Below are positions 42,787 through 51,807 of a stretch of 60,349 nucleotides of DNA, piece after piece. The stretch is taken from positions 1 to 60,349 of the forward strand of contig CAJOMN010000023.1 in assembly GCA_905235745.1 (NCBI GenBank). The letters run 5' to 3'. The stretch comes from an uncultured Lachnospiraceae bacterium (GTDB lineage Bacteria; Bacillota; Clostridia; Lachnospirales; Lachnospiraceae). How positions within the stretch are numbered: position 1 is the first letter of the stretch; every line of letters begins with the position of its first letter. A program made the position numbers and the translations under genes. Under the pieces are notes generated by a model. That model saw only the letters and a list, made by a program, of their open reading frames with translations, did not search any database and had not been told where the DNA came from.

Positions 42787-43905
42787 ATGGTAGAATTAGA
42801 CGCGATAAAAACCGAATTAGGAGCCTTGGCCGGACCGCTTGAAGAGCTTGAGGGCAGCCTCGGAGTGACCGACAAGCAGCAGCGAATCGAAGAACTGCGG
42901 CGCCTTATGGAGGAGCCGGGATTCTGGGATGACAATGAAAGAGCCCAGAAGCTCTCCAAAGAGCTCAAGGATCTTGAGGATACGGTTAATACGATCAAAG
43001 AGCTGAGGACCCGGCATTCCGATATCGGAGAGCTCATTTCGATGGCATATGAGGAAAATGACGAAGCGCTCATACCCGATATCAGGGCAGAGTTTGAGGA
43101 ATTCTCCGAAAAGCTCGACAATCTGCGCATCAGCACGCTCCTGTCCGGAGAATATGACTCGTATAACGCGATACTGCGCCTCAATGCGGGTGCCGGCGGA
43201 ACCGAGAGCTGCGACTGGGCGGGAATGCTCTTCAGGATGTATACAAGGTATGCCGAGAAGAAGGGATTTTCCGTTGAAGTTCTCGATATGCTTGACGGAG
43301 ACGAGGCCGGGATCAAGTCGGTCACATTCCAGATAAACGGTACGAATGCATACGGGTATCTGAAGGGCGAAAAGGGAGTCCACAGGCTTGTGAGGATATC
43401 CCCGTTCAATGCCCAGGGCAAGCGCCAGACGAGCTTTGTATCGCTTGACGTTATGCCTGATATAGAAGAGGATCTTGACATAGATATCAACGAGGATGAC
43501 CTCAGGATCGATACTTACAGGTCTTCGGGCGCTGGCGGACAGCATATCAACAAGACAAGCTCCGCTATACGTATAACACATATTCCTACCGGAATAGTGG
43601 TTCAGTGCCAGAACGAGAGAAGCCAGTTCCAGAACAAGGATAAGGCAATGCAGATGCTGAAGGCGAAGCTGTATCTTCTGAAGAAAGAGGAAAATGCCGA
43701 GAAGCTTTCCGATATCCGGGGGGAAGTCAAGGACATAGCGTGGGGAAGCCAGATCAGATCCTATGTGCTCCAGCCTTACACTATGGTCAAGGACACAAGA
43801 ACCAATCAGGAAGTGGCTCAGGCTGACGCAGTGCTCGACGGATACCTCGATCCGTTCATAAACGCGTATTTGAAGTGGATATCGAATAACGGACAAAACC
43901 AGTAA
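42787..43905 (+). CDS. prfB: Peptide chain release factor 2
   Basis: The product has 372 residues. The codon-recognition SPF motif is in VRISPFNAQGKRQTSF and the catalytic GGQ in SSGAGGQHINKTSSAIR. It terminates translation at UGA and UAA. The frame is continuous, without the UGA-containing programmed frameshift found near codon 25 in many bacteria. No Shine-Dalgarno sequence is visible before ATG 42787; the preceding 120 bp are the REPIN. Confidence 0.96.
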   Translation: MVELDAIKTELGALAGPLEELEGSLGVTDKQQRIEELRRLMEEPGFWDDNERAQKLSKELKDLEDTVNTIKELRTRHSDIGELISMAYEENDEALIPDIRAEFEEFSEKLDNLRISTLLSGEYDSYNAILRLNAGAGGTESCDWAGMLFRMYTRYAEKKGFSVEVLDMLDGDEAGIKSVTFQINGTNAYGYLKGEKGVHRLVRISPFNAQGKRQTSFVSLDVMPDIEEDLDIDINEDDLRIDTYRSSGAGGQHINKTSSAIRITHIPTGIVVQCQNERSQFQNKDKAMQMLKAKLYLLKKEENAEKLSDIRGEVKDIAWGSQIRSYVLQPYTMVKDTRTNQEVAQADAVLDGYLDPFINAYLKWISNNGQNQ

Positions 43906-43920
43906 AGGCGGTGCGACCAT

Positions 43921-45138
43921 ATGATAAATATAGCTGTACTCGGGTACGGGACGATCGGATCGGGAGTTGTTGAGGTAATAGACAATAACAGCGACGCGAT
44001 CGGCAGAAAGATCCATAACGAAATAAGAGTCAGGCATGTACTTGATCTCCGTGATTTTCCGGGGGATAGGGTCGAGCCGGTTCTAGTGCATGATTTTGAT
44101 GTTATATTAAACGACCCTGAAGTACAGATAGTTGTAGAGGTAATGGGAGGCGTCGAGCCTGCATATACGTTTGTCAAAAAGTGCCTTCTTGCCGGGAAAA
44201 GCGTATGTACTTCCAACAAGGAGCTCGTTGCCGCGCATGGAGCCGAGCTTCTGCGGATCGCCCGTGAGAAAAACATCAATTTTCTGTTTGAAGCAAGCGT
44301 TGGAGGGGCAATACCTATCATCAGGCCGCTGAACTCATCGCTTACCGCCGACAGGATACTCGAGATCAAGGGAATCTTAAACGGCACGACCAATTATATC
44401 CTTACGCAGATGGATTCCGCAGGACAGGATTTTGATACGGCGCTTAGAGATGCGCAGGAGCTGGGATTTGCGGAGCGTAATCCCGAGGCTGATATCGAAG
44501 GGTTTGATGCGTGCAGAAAGATCGCGATTCTGGCGTCGCTTGCGTTCGGCAGGACCGTTAATTATGAAGACATATATACCGAAGGGATTTCCGCCATCAC
44601 CGCAACAGACATGCTCTATGCCAGAAAGATGGACTGTAAGGTCAAGCTTTTGGCATCGTGCGAGAATGCGGACGGGAAATACTATGCGATGGTTGCCCCG
44701 TTCCTTGTGGGGTCGTCCCATCCGCTTTGCGGCGTGAACGGCGTATTTAACGCGATATTTGTAAAGGGAAGCGAGCTGGGCGATGTTATGTTCTACGGAA
44801 GCGGAGCGGGCAAGCTCCCCACCGCATGCGCCGTTGTCGCGGACGTTGTGGATTCGGCAAGGCACCTTAATGAAAACATACAGACGATCTGGTCGGAGGA
44901 GAAGCTGCACCTTACCGGAACGGAGAATGCCGTAAGGAGATTCTTCGTGCGGGTAACCGGCAGTGTTGACGAATACAGGAACGTAATAGATAAAGAGTTC
45001 GGACAGGCTGAGTATATCAAGATCGAAGAAGACCGTGAGGGTTTTGGCTTTGTAACCCCTCCCCTTGCGGAAAAATCATTCGACGAACATATTAAGAATA
45101 TCCCGAATGTATCGGGCAGGATAAGATTTGAGCAGTAA
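43921..45138 (+). CDS. hom: Homoserine dehydrogenase
   Basis: The product has 405 residues. An NAD(P)-binding GYGTIGSGVVEV is at the N-terminus, FEASVGGAIPIIRPLNSSLTADRI and GILNGTTNYILTQM are substrate-binding signatures, and a C-terminal ACT region is present. It makes homoserine for threonine and methionine. Its neighbour lysC follows after 14 bp, so the first and third steps of the aspartate pathway are co-encoded. Confidence 0.95.
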   Translation: MINIAVLGYGTIGSGVVEVIDNNSDAIGRKIHNEIRVRHVLDLRDFPGDRVEPVLVHDFDVILNDPEVQIVVEVMGGVEPAYTFVKKCLLAGKSVCTSNKELVAAHGAELLRIAREKNINFLFEASVGGAIPIIRPLNSSLTADRILEIKGILNGTTNYILTQMDSAGQDFDTALRDAQELGFAERNPEADIEGFDACRKIAILASLAFGRTVNYEDIYTEGISAITATDMLYARKMDCKVKLLASCENADGKYYAMVAPFLVGSSHPLCGVNGVFNAIFVKGSELGDVMFYGSGAGKLPTACAVVADVVDSARHLNENIQTIWSEEKLHLTGTENAVRRFFVRVTGSVDEYRNVIDKEFGQAEYIKIEEDREGFGFVTPPLAEKSFDEHIKNIPNVSGRIRFEQ

Positions 45139-45152
45139 AGAGGAGACACAAG

Positions 45153-46361
45153 ATGCTGGTTGTCAAGAAGTTCGGAGGTACATCGGTTGCTGACAAAGAC
45201 CGCATAATGAACGTAGCCCGACGATGCGTTGCCGATTATAAGGCGGGTAATGACGTAGTCGTCGTTCTGTCCGCAATGGGCAAACAGACGGACGTTCTGA
45301 TCGATATGGCGCGATCCGTCAATCCGAATCCTCCCAGACGGGAGCTTGATATGCTTATGACTACGGGCGAACAGGTAAGCGTTGCGATGATGGCGATGGC
45401 TATGGATTCGCTCGGGGTTCCGGCGGTATCGCTTAATGCTTATCAGGTAGCGATGCATACGACAAGCGTATACGGAAATGCGCGGCTCAAGAGGATAGAC
45501 ACGGAGAGGATACGTAACGAGCTGGATCTGAAGAAGATCGTTATCATTACGGGATTCCAGGGCGTGAACAAATATGATGATTATACGACTCTCGGCAGAG
45601 GCGGATCCGACACGACCGCGGTTGCCCTTGCGGCTGCGCTGCATGCCGATAAGTGTGAAATATACACGGATGTGGAGGGCGTATATACCGCTGACCCGAG
45701 GATCGTTCCGAAAGCAAGAAAGCTCAAAGAGATAACATATGATGAAATGCTTGACCTGGCAACTCTCGGAGCCGGGGTTCTGCATAACCGTTCCGTTGAA
45801 CTGGCCAAGAAATACGGCGTCAAGCTTGTCGTGCGCTCCAGCATGTCAGAAGCGGAAGGCACTGTGGTTAAGGAGGTTGTTAAAGTGGAGAGAATGCTTG
45901 TTTCCGGCGTAGCCGCCGATAAGAATGTTACGAGAGTATCAGTTGTGGGGCTTGAAGACAGACCCGGTGTTGCGTTCCGTCTGTTCGATGCCCTTGCGAA
46001 AGCGAACATCAATGTGGACATGATCCTGCAGTCGATCGGACGTGACGACACAAAGGATATTACGTTTACCATACCGAGAGATATGGAAACGGATGCGATC
46101 AATGCCATCGAGAACATCAAGGACACGCTCAATATGCAGGACGTCAAGGTGAACTCCCACGTTGCCAAGGTCTCCATCGTCGGCGCCGGAATGATGAGCA
46201 ATCCGGGCGTTGCCGCCAGGATGTTTGAATGTCTCTACAATGCCAACATCAATATCCGCATGATATCGACATCCGAGATAAGGGTCACGGTCCTTATTGA
46301 CGAGAAGGAAGTCGACAAGGCGATGAATGTGATACACGATATGTTCGGTCTGGAAGACTGA
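45153..46361 (+). CDS. lysC: Aspartate kinase
   Basis: The product has 402 residues. The kinase domain starts VKKFGGTSVADKDRI and contains TTGEQVSVAMMAMAM and RGGSDTTAVALAAAL. Two ACT domains at ~260-400 (DRPGVAFRLFDALAKANINVDM; NPGVAARMFECLYNANINI, noted by position) suggest feedback control by lysine or threonine. It phosphorylates aspartate at the head of the lysine, threonine and methionine pathways. A strong terminator follows. Confidence 0.96.
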   Translation: MLVVKKFGGTSVADKDRIMNVARRCVADYKAGNDVVVVLSAMGKQTDVLIDMARSVNPNPPRRELDMLMTTGEQVSVAMMAMAMDSLGVPAVSLNAYQVAMHTTSVYGNARLKRIDTERIRNELDLKKIVIITGFQGVNKYDDYTTLGRGGSDTTAVALAAALHADKCEIYTDVEGVYTADPRIVPKARKLKEITYDEMLDLATLGAGVLHNRSVELAKKYGVKLVVRSSMSEAEGTVVKEVVKVERMLVSGVAADKNVTRVSVVGLEDRPGVAFRLFDALAKANINVDMILQSIGRDDTKDITFTIPRDMETDAINAIENIKDTLNMQDVKVNSHVAKVSIVGAGMMSNPGVAARMFECLYNANINIRMISTSEIRVTVLIDEKEVDKAMNVIHDMFGLED

Positions 46362-46380
46362 TCACCATATCGACATCAAA

Positions 46381-46408
46381 AGACGGGAGTGACTCCCGTC
46401 TTTTTTTG
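46381..46408 (+). terminator. Terminator of the hom-lysC operon
   Basis: AGACGGGAG and CTCCCGTCT pair around TGA, followed by TTTTTTT. The preceding AAAA extends the stem. Confidence 0.9.
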
Positions 46409-46492
46409 TGTTATAATGTTAATGACTCTAACTATGCATTGTCGCAAGGAGGGACCCGCCGAAGACGGGAGAAGGGAGGTATTCGTATTCAA

Positions 46493-46912
46493 ATGGAATA
46501 CGATATGCCAGAAATCAACAGTAAAGAGCGTTCCGCGGACAAATTTGCCACGGCATCATTTGTACTCGGTATAATCTCTCTGTTTTCGGTAATGTGTTGC
46601 TGTCCGTTTGTTTTCTCGGCTATTGGCATAGTACTTGCGCTGCTGTCCAAGGGTGCATCCGAAACGCTCCGCCCGAAGGCGAAGACGGGGCTCATACTAT
46701 CGATAGTGGGAATAGGTGTTTCTCTTGTGATCACGGTGTTTACGATCGCTTTTCCGCTCGTAATGTACCGAACCAACCCGGAGTTTCGCAAGAACATGAA
46801 CAATGCGATGGAACAGACTCTTGAGCATGATGAAGGGTTGTTCAGGCAGCTCTACGGCGATGAGTTTTATGAACAGTTGGAAGAATTCATAAAGGAGGAT
46901 GACAGCATATGA
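46493..46912 (+). CDS. Small membrane protein with DUF4190-like core
   Basis: The product is 139 residues from ATG 46493; the exact start is uncertain because GGGAGGT lies 13 bp away. Two hydrophobic segments (ASFVLGIISLFSVMCCCPFVF and GLILSIVGIGVSLVITVFTIA, positions ~27-100) with a short polar loop match the DUF4190 pattern. The C-terminus is acidic and cytoplasmic or exposed. It overlaps the next gene by ATGA, so the two are coupled. Confidence 0.75.
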   Translation: MEYDMPEINSKERSADKFATASFVLGIISLFSVMCCCPFVFSAIGIVLALLSKGASETLRPKAKTGLILSIVGIGVSLVITVFTIAFPLVMYRTNPEFRKNMNNAMEQTLEHDEGLFRQLYGDEFYEQLEEFIKEDDSI

Positions 46913-47427
46913 TCGGTATCGGATATGGCAGTTCACCTTTAACAGGATATATATACGGTTCATACCCCGGAATAGCCGCAGACCCGTCGTCTTCCGACAA
47001 AGCGCAGCATACGGGCGAGATCAAGAACCCCGGTGAATCCACAAGGGTTGCTCCGGGAAGACGCTCATCCCCCGCGGAATGCGAGACGTGCAAAGAGAGA
47101 AAATATCAGGACGGATCAGATGAGAACGTATCATTCAAGTCTGCCCAGCACATTTCTCCTGAAAGTGCAGGCGCGAGAGTACGTGCTCATGAGGCGGAGC
47201 ATGTTTCAAATGCATACTCCAAGGCGAGCCGGGACGGCGGTAAGGTTGTAAACGCCAGCGTTTCGATCCACACAGCTATTTGCCCGGAATGCGGACGGAC
47301 ATATGTTTCCGGAGGAGAGACAAGAACACAGATCAAATATTCTGATGATAAGAACCCTTATCAGCAGAACAAGAAGGCAAATGATGCCATGGGACTTCGG
47401 GGCCAGAACATCGATCTTGCCGGATAG
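46909..47427 (+). CDS. Putative HEXXH metalloprotease (SprA-related type)
   Basis: The product has 172 residues. RVRAHEAEHVSNAYSKAS at ~84-101 supplies the HEAEH (HEXXH) zinc-ligand motif of SprA-like or zincin proteins. It is followed by strands (VVNASVSIHTAICPECGRTYVSGG) with a CPEC pair, and an upstream CETCK pair. There is no clear signal peptide. It is coupled to the membrane gene upstream (ATGA overlap). Protease activity is inferred from the motif only. Confidence 0.7.
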   Translation: MIGIGYGSSPLTGYIYGSYPGIAADPSSSDKAQHTGEIKNPGESTRVAPGRRSSPAECETCKERKYQDGSDENVSFKSAQHISPESAGARVRAHEAEHVSNAYSKASRDGGKVVNASVSIHTAICPECGRTYVSGGETRTQIKYSDDKNPYQQNKKANDAMGLRGQNIDLAG

Positions 47428-47444
47428 ATTTACGGGAGTTTCAG

Positions 47445-48227
47445 ATGAACAGAACATCGATATCTGATTTGAAGGCAAAGGCAAAGGATCAGTTACTTGG
47501 CAATTACGGAACAGCCGCCGGATCCTTTGCCCTTTATTTTGTGATCGTATATTCGGTCTATATGATCGTTATGTCCGCAATGGGCGTGTCATTCATAGGG
47601 ACCCGGAACGGGAATGAGGCGGTACAGTCGGTCTTGTCAGAGGTGATAACACAGCTTGTCACTATAGCCATTACTGCGCTGGCAAGCATCATGTCGACCG
47701 GCTTCATATATGTGATCCGCAAAATATCTGACGAAGAAGCGGCATCAGTTTCGGACATCTTCTTCGTGTTCAGGAATCATCCGGATAAGGTCATAATAAT
47801 CAGCCTGTTCATGTCTGTTCCGCAGACGATCCTTATGATCCCGTCAATGATAGTGTCGCGCTTCATGTATGATCCGGACGGCGAAGCACTTGGCGTAGAC
47901 GGAAAAATGTTCATGATATATATTATCCTGGCTGTACTGGCGCTCATCATATCGGTAATCATTGATATATACATAGGAATGGCATATCAGATATACATAG
48001 ATGATCCTGAAGACGGCGTTATGAATATGATCAAAGGCAGCATCGGGATGATGAGGGGAAATGCCTTCAGGTACTTCTATCTCCTGCTTTCGTTCATAGG
48101 ATATGCGCTTCTGGTCGTCCTGAGCCTTGGAGTGACGATACTGTGGGTGTTCCCGTACCAGCTTATGGCTATCACGGAGTTCTACAAGGATCTTCGCGAT
48201 GATGCCGTTTTTGAGGAGATATTATGA
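47445..48227 (+). CDS. DUF975 family membrane protein
   Basis: The product has 260 residues with about six transmembrane segments. It begins with the family hallmark ISDLKAKAKDQLLGNYGTA and ends with the conserved LRDDAVFEEIL-type tail after an aromatic MAITEFYKD. The function is unknown. It overlaps the next gene's start by 4 bp (ATGA). Confidence 0.88.
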   Translation: MNRTSISDLKAKAKDQLLGNYGTAAGSFALYFVIVYSVYMIVMSAMGVSFIGTRNGNEAVQSVLSEVITQLVTIAITALASIMSTGFIYVIRKISDEEAASVSDIFFVFRNHPDKVIIISLFMSVPQTILMIPSMIVSRFMYDPDGEALGVDGKMFMIYIILAVLALIISVIIDIYIGMAYQIYIDDPEDGVMNMIKGSIGMMRGNAFRYFYLLLSFIGYALLVVLSLGVTILWVFPYQLMAITEFYKDLRDDAVFEEIL

Positions 48228-48700
48228 GCGCGGAATTTGATGTAACGATGACAACCGGCAAGATGTATGACTATATGCTCAGGCATACGTTCACGTCATT
48301 TTCCGGGATCGTCGGGGAACTGCTCGGAGTAGTGCTTGTAGCAGGCTTTTTTGTCTACGGACAATGGCTGTTCCTTGCAGTCGGCATAATATGTGTCGTA
48401 TATCAGCCGGCGGCGCTGTATCTTCGCTCCAAACGGCAGGTACAGCATAATGAGGTGTTTAAGGAGCCGCTCCACTACAAGGTGGACGATAACGGGATCA
48501 CGGTGGAAAGCGGAGAAGATTCCGATTCCATTCCGTGGGACGGGATATACAAGGTCGTATCCACGTCACGTTCCGTCATTGTATATACGGGAAGGGTAAA
48601 CGCCTGTATTTTCCCGAAGGAAGACATGGGAACCGCAAGGGATACCGTCATTCGGCTTATCAGTACGCATATGGATCCCAAACAGGTTAATATACGGTAA
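48224..48700 (+). CDS. YcxB-like membrane protein
   Basis: The product has 158 residues. Two transmembrane segments lie at ~35-70, followed by a soluble YcxB-like beta domain (YKVDDNGITVESGEDSDSIPWDGI, noted by IPWDGI-KVVST). Members resemble PH-domain-like membrane proteins of unknown function. Its TAA overlaps the tsaE start by one base, linking it to the t6A operon. Confidence 0.8.
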   Translation: MSAEFDVTMTTGKMYDYMLRHTFTSFSGIVGELLGVVLVAGFFVYGQWLFLAVGIICVVYQPAALYLRSKRQVQHNEVFKEPLHYKVDDNGITVESGEDSDSIPWDGIYKVVSTSRSVIVYTGRVNACIFPKEDMGTARDTVIRLISTHMDPKQVNIR

Positions 48701-49152
48701 TGATCAGAAGGATAGAGTCATTTGGCGAGCACGATACGTCTGAGGCGGCCGCAGAGCTTGCTCGCAATTCGCAAAAAGGCGATATATATGCCCTGATAGG
48801 CGATCTCGGCGCAGGCAAGACAGCATTTGTCAAAGGCTTTGCCGCAGGTCTCGGGATAGACGAACCGGTCGCCAGTCCGACATTTACAATACTGCAGATA
48901 TACGAAAGCGGTAGAATGCCCCTGTATCACTTTGACATATATCGCATAGGAGATCCGTCCGAAATGGACGAGATCGGATATGAAGACTGTTTTTACGGCG
49001 AGGGTGTCAGCCTCGTGGAATGGGCCGACAGGGTCCGGGATATATTTCCGGAAGATACCACAACTGTGAAGATAGACAAAGACCTGACAAAAGGCGATGA
49101 TTACCGCATTATAACGATAGAGAGCCGGAAAGATGAAGATAATAGCCATTGA
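48700..49152 (+). CDS. tsaE: tRNA t6A synthesis ATPase TsaE
   Basis: The product has 150 residues. P-loop GDLGAGKTAFVKG, ASPTFTILQIYE, YHFDIYRI and the WADR motif are the TsaE signatures. It hydrolyses ATP to drive TsaB-TsaD-TsaE turnover in N6-threonylcarbamoyladenosine formation. It overlaps tsaB by 20 bp. Confidence 0.95.
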   Translation: MIRRIESFGEHDTSEAAAELARNSQKGDIYALIGDLGAGKTAFVKGFAAGLGIDEPVASPTFTILQIYESGRMPLYHFDIYRIGDPSEMDEIGYEDCFYGEGVSLVEWADRVRDIFPEDTTTVKIDKDLTKGDDYRIITIESRKDEDNSH

Positions 49153-49861
49153 TTCGTCGGGACTTGTGGCTACGGTTGCCATCGCAACGGGCGAGTCGAT
49201 AATTGCCGAGTATACGGTGAACTACAAAAAAACGCACTCACAGACACTGCTTCCGATGCTTGACGAGATTAGCCGGATGACAGAACTTGATCTTGATACG
49301 ATAGATGCTATTGCCGTTGCGGCAGGTCCGGGTTCTTTCACGGGACTACGCATAGGCTCCGCGACAGCCAAAGGGCTTGCCATGGCATTGAAGCTGCCGG
49401 TCATAGAGGTACCGACGGTTGATGCCCTTGCAATGAACCTATGGGGAATAACAGATGTTATCTGTCCGATAATGGATGCCAGGCGCAATCAGGTATATAC
49501 GGGATTCTATGATTTTGATCCGGACGGGCGCCTGAATATCCTGCACGAGCAGTTTGCGGAAGATATAGTGAAGGTCACACAGCTTCTGAATGAGATCGGA
49601 CGTGAGGTTGTGTTCCTTGGGGACGGGGTTCCTGTTTCAAAAGATGCGATAGCAGCCAATATGTGTCTGCCTTACAGATTTGCACCGCCGCATTGCAGCC
49701 GCCAGAGAGCCGGCGCGCTTGCAACACTGGCAGCGCGTTACTATGAAGAAGGCAGGCTTGTTAGTGCTACGGATCACAAACCGGAATATCTGCGCCCCAG
49801 TCAGGCAGAATACAATGCGGCACATGGAAATATCGAACTACACAATCCGCACAATGACTAA
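49133..49861 (+). CDS. tsaB: tRNA t6A synthesis protein TsaB
   Basis: The product has 242 residues. ASKHA-fold motifs are IIAIDSSGLVATVAI, AVAAGPGSFTGLRIG, and MDARRNQVYTGFY. It is the non-catalytic partner of TsaD. It overlaps tsaE upstream and rimI downstream by 38 bp, the common tsaE-tsaB-rimI arrangement. Confidence 0.95.
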   Translation: MKIIAIDSSGLVATVAIATGESIIAEYTVNYKKTHSQTLLPMLDEISRMTELDLDTIDAIAVAAGPGSFTGLRIGSATAKGLAMALKLPVIEVPTVDALAMNLWGITDVICPIMDARRNQVYTGFYDFDPDGRLNILHEQFAEDIVKVTQLLNEIGREVVFLGDGVPVSKDAIAANMCLPYRFAPPHCSRQRAGALATLAARYYEEGRLVSATDHKPEYLRPSQAEYNAAHGNIELHNPHND

Positions 49862-50270
49862 GGCCGATATACCGAATGTGGCCCGGCTCGAGGCAGAGGT
49901 GTTTACAGATCCGTGGTCTGAAAAGGTGTATCGTGAGACTTTTGAGATCGACGGAGTGGAATATGTCGTTGCCTGCGACGGCGATGAGATAGTAGGCGCT
50001 GCCGGAGTGAGGAATATAGCGGGCACCGGAGAAATAACAAATGTTATGGTAAGATCCGGTTACAGGGGACGCGGGATTGGAAGGCGGATGCTTGAAGAAC
50101 TCATTGAACGCGGCGGGAGACTGGGCGCGAACGAGTATACGCTCGAAGTAAGGGTCGGCAATACAAGCGCGATCAGGCTGTATGAAAGTCTCGGATTCAA
50201 AAGCGCCGGTATCAGGCCGGGGTTCTACAGTAACCCCCGTGAGGATGCCGCGATATATTGGCTGCGTTAA
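49824..50270 (+). CDS. rimI: Ribosomal-protein-alanine N-acetyltransferase RimI
   Basis: The product is 148 residues from ATG 49824. The longer frame upstream merely overlaps tsaB. GNAT motifs are TDPWSEKVYRETF, NVMVRSGYRGRGIGRRMLEEL (acetyl-CoA P-loop) and EVRVGNTSAIRLYESLGF. It acetylates the N-terminus of S18 or other proteins. Coupled to tsaB by overlap. Confidence 0.93.
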   Translation: MEISNYTIRTMTKADIPNVARLEAEVFTDPWSEKVYRETFEIDGVEYVVACDGDEIVGAAGVRNIAGTGEITNVMVRSGYRGRGIGRRMLEELIERGGRLGANEYTLEVRVGNTSAIRLYESLGFKSAGIRPGFYSNPREDAAIYWLR

Positions 50271-50298
50271 ATAACATATGAATCATAACAGGTGATAT

Positions 50299-51213
50299 AT
50301 GCTTGATGTTTGTTTGCTCGGAACCGGTGGGATGATGCCGCTTCCGTACAGATGGCTGACATCCCTCATGATGAGGGTTGGCGGCAGCAACATTTTGATA
50401 GACTGCGGTGAGGGTACCCAGATAGCGATCAAGGAAAAAGGCTGGAGTCCCAATCCGATAGACGTTATATGTTTCACGCATTTTCATGCGGATCATATCA
50501 GCGGTCTGCCCGGACTGCTCCTTAGCATCGGCAATTCCGAAAGGACGGAACCTATCACAATGATAGGCCCCAAAGGTCTTGCCGGTGTAGTTAATGCGCT
50601 CCGGACCATCGCTCCCGAACTTCCGTTTGAGATCAGGTTTCTTGAGATCGGGCAGCCGCGGCAGATATTTACCTTTAACGGTTATGAGATTGAAGCGTTC
50701 AAGGTCAGCCACAATGTGACATGTTACGGTTATACGCTCAGGGTTCCGAGAACGGGCAGGTTTGATGCCGATAAGGCAAAGGAGCTTAATATACCCCTTC
50801 CATATTGGAGCAGGCTCCAAAAGGGTGAGACCATAACAGATGAGAACGGCACCTATACGCCCGGTATGGTCATAGGACCCGCAAGGCGCGGGCTGCAGGT
50901 TACATACTGCACCGATACAAGACCTGTTCCGGTGATCAGTGAAATGGCGTCGGGTGCGGATCTGTTCATATGCGAGGGAATGTACGGCGAGCCCGGGATG
51001 GAAGAGAAGGCCAGAGAGCACAGACACATGACTTTTTATGAGGCGGCACGCCTTGCAAGTAAGGCTAATCCGCAGCCGAAAGAGCTGTGGCTTACCCATT
51101 ATTCGCCGTCGCTGTCGTATCCGAAGGATTATGAGAAGGAAGTCAGGAAGATATTTAAGAATACCCATGCAGCCAGGGACGGGCGCAGTGTCAGTTTAAT
51201 GTTTGAGGATTGA
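50299..51213 (+). CDS. rnz: Ribonuclease Z
   Basis: The product has 304 residues. The metallo-beta-lactamase motif HFHADHISGLPGLL and the later SHNVTCYGYTLR, TDTRP and EGMY segments give the tRNase Z pattern (binding two zinc ions). It cleaves 3' trailers of tRNA precursors, notably those lacking encoded CCA, like the two tRNA-Ser genes at the end of this window. It lies between rimI and a small membrane protein in the t6A operon. Confidence 0.95.
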   Translation: MLDVCLLGTGGMMPLPYRWLTSLMMRVGGSNILIDCGEGTQIAIKEKGWSPNPIDVICFTHFHADHISGLPGLLLSIGNSERTEPITMIGPKGLAGVVNALRTIAPELPFEIRFLEIGQPRQIFTFNGYEIEAFKVSHNVTCYGYTLRVPRTGRFDADKAKELNIPLPYWSRLQKGETITDENGTYTPGMVIGPARRGLQVTYCTDTRPVPVISEMASGADLFICEGMYGEPGMEEKAREHRHMTFYEAARLASKANPQPKELWLTHYSPSLSYPKDYEKEVRKIFKNTHAARDGRSVSLMFED

Positions 51214-51219
51214 CAGGGG

Positions 51220-51807
51220 ATGAAACGTCGTAATCCTACAAGAATAATAGTGATATTTACCGTACTCGCAGTGTTTGTTGTGGGTCTGTTTTTCTATATC
51301 TCAAACAGATCCAAGGTCGTTGCCGAAGGAAAACAGCAGTCAATGACTGCTGTCCAGGAAATACTCGCCAGGAATCTTGAGACGAATTATCCTCCCACCC
51401 CCAAAGAAGTCTTAAAGCTGTACAGTGAGATAACGAGATGCTTTTACGGAGAGGATTATACCGAAGAGGAGCTTGAAAGGCTGGCCGTGTATTCAAGAAG
51501 GCTGTTTGATGACGAACTTGTTGCCAACCAGACCGACGAGCAGTATCTTAATGCGCTGAAAGCTGATATCGACAGCTGGAAGGCGGATAAGAAGGTGATC
51601 TCCAGCTATTCGGTTTCCAGCAGTACCGATGTTCAGGAGTATTCCTTCGGCGGATACGAATGGGCGCAGCTTTACTGTATGTATTCGATAAGGATGGGAA
51701 CGCACATAGCGCCTGTTCAGGAGCGTTTCCTAATGAGAAAAGATGCAGTAGGACATTGGAAGATAGTCGGATGGGAACTTGTCGAGCCGGAGGATGACAA
51801 TGGATAA
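51220..51807 (+). CDS. Membrane-anchored hypothetical protein
   Basis: The product has 195 residues. One N-terminal transmembrane helix ([19 protein letters not shown], residues ~9-27) is followed by a ~165-residue extracytoplasmic domain with a helical N-part ([22 protein letters not shown]) and an alpha+beta end ([16 protein letters not shown]) like NTF2/SnoaL-type or Mce-associated folds. It is often encoded next to rnz/tsaD in Lachnospiraceae, from memory. It overlaps the tsaD start by 8 bp. Function unknown. Confidence 0.8.
   Translation: MKRRNPTRIIVIFTVLAVFVVGLFFYISNRSKVVAEGKQQSMTAVQEILARNLETNYPPTPKEVLKLYSEITRCFYGEDYTEEELERLAVYSRRLFDDELVANQTDEQYLNALKADIDSWKADKKVISSYSVSSSTDVQEYSFGGYEWAQLYCMYSIRMGTHIAPVQERFLMRKDAVGHWKIVGWELVEPEDDNG

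Noticed and set aside
42817-44037. A 406-codon minus-strand frame opposite prfB-hom
   Set aside because: It is an antisense shadow: prfB and hom are complete on the plus strand with clear motifs, and the frame has no ribosome site or recognisable domain.
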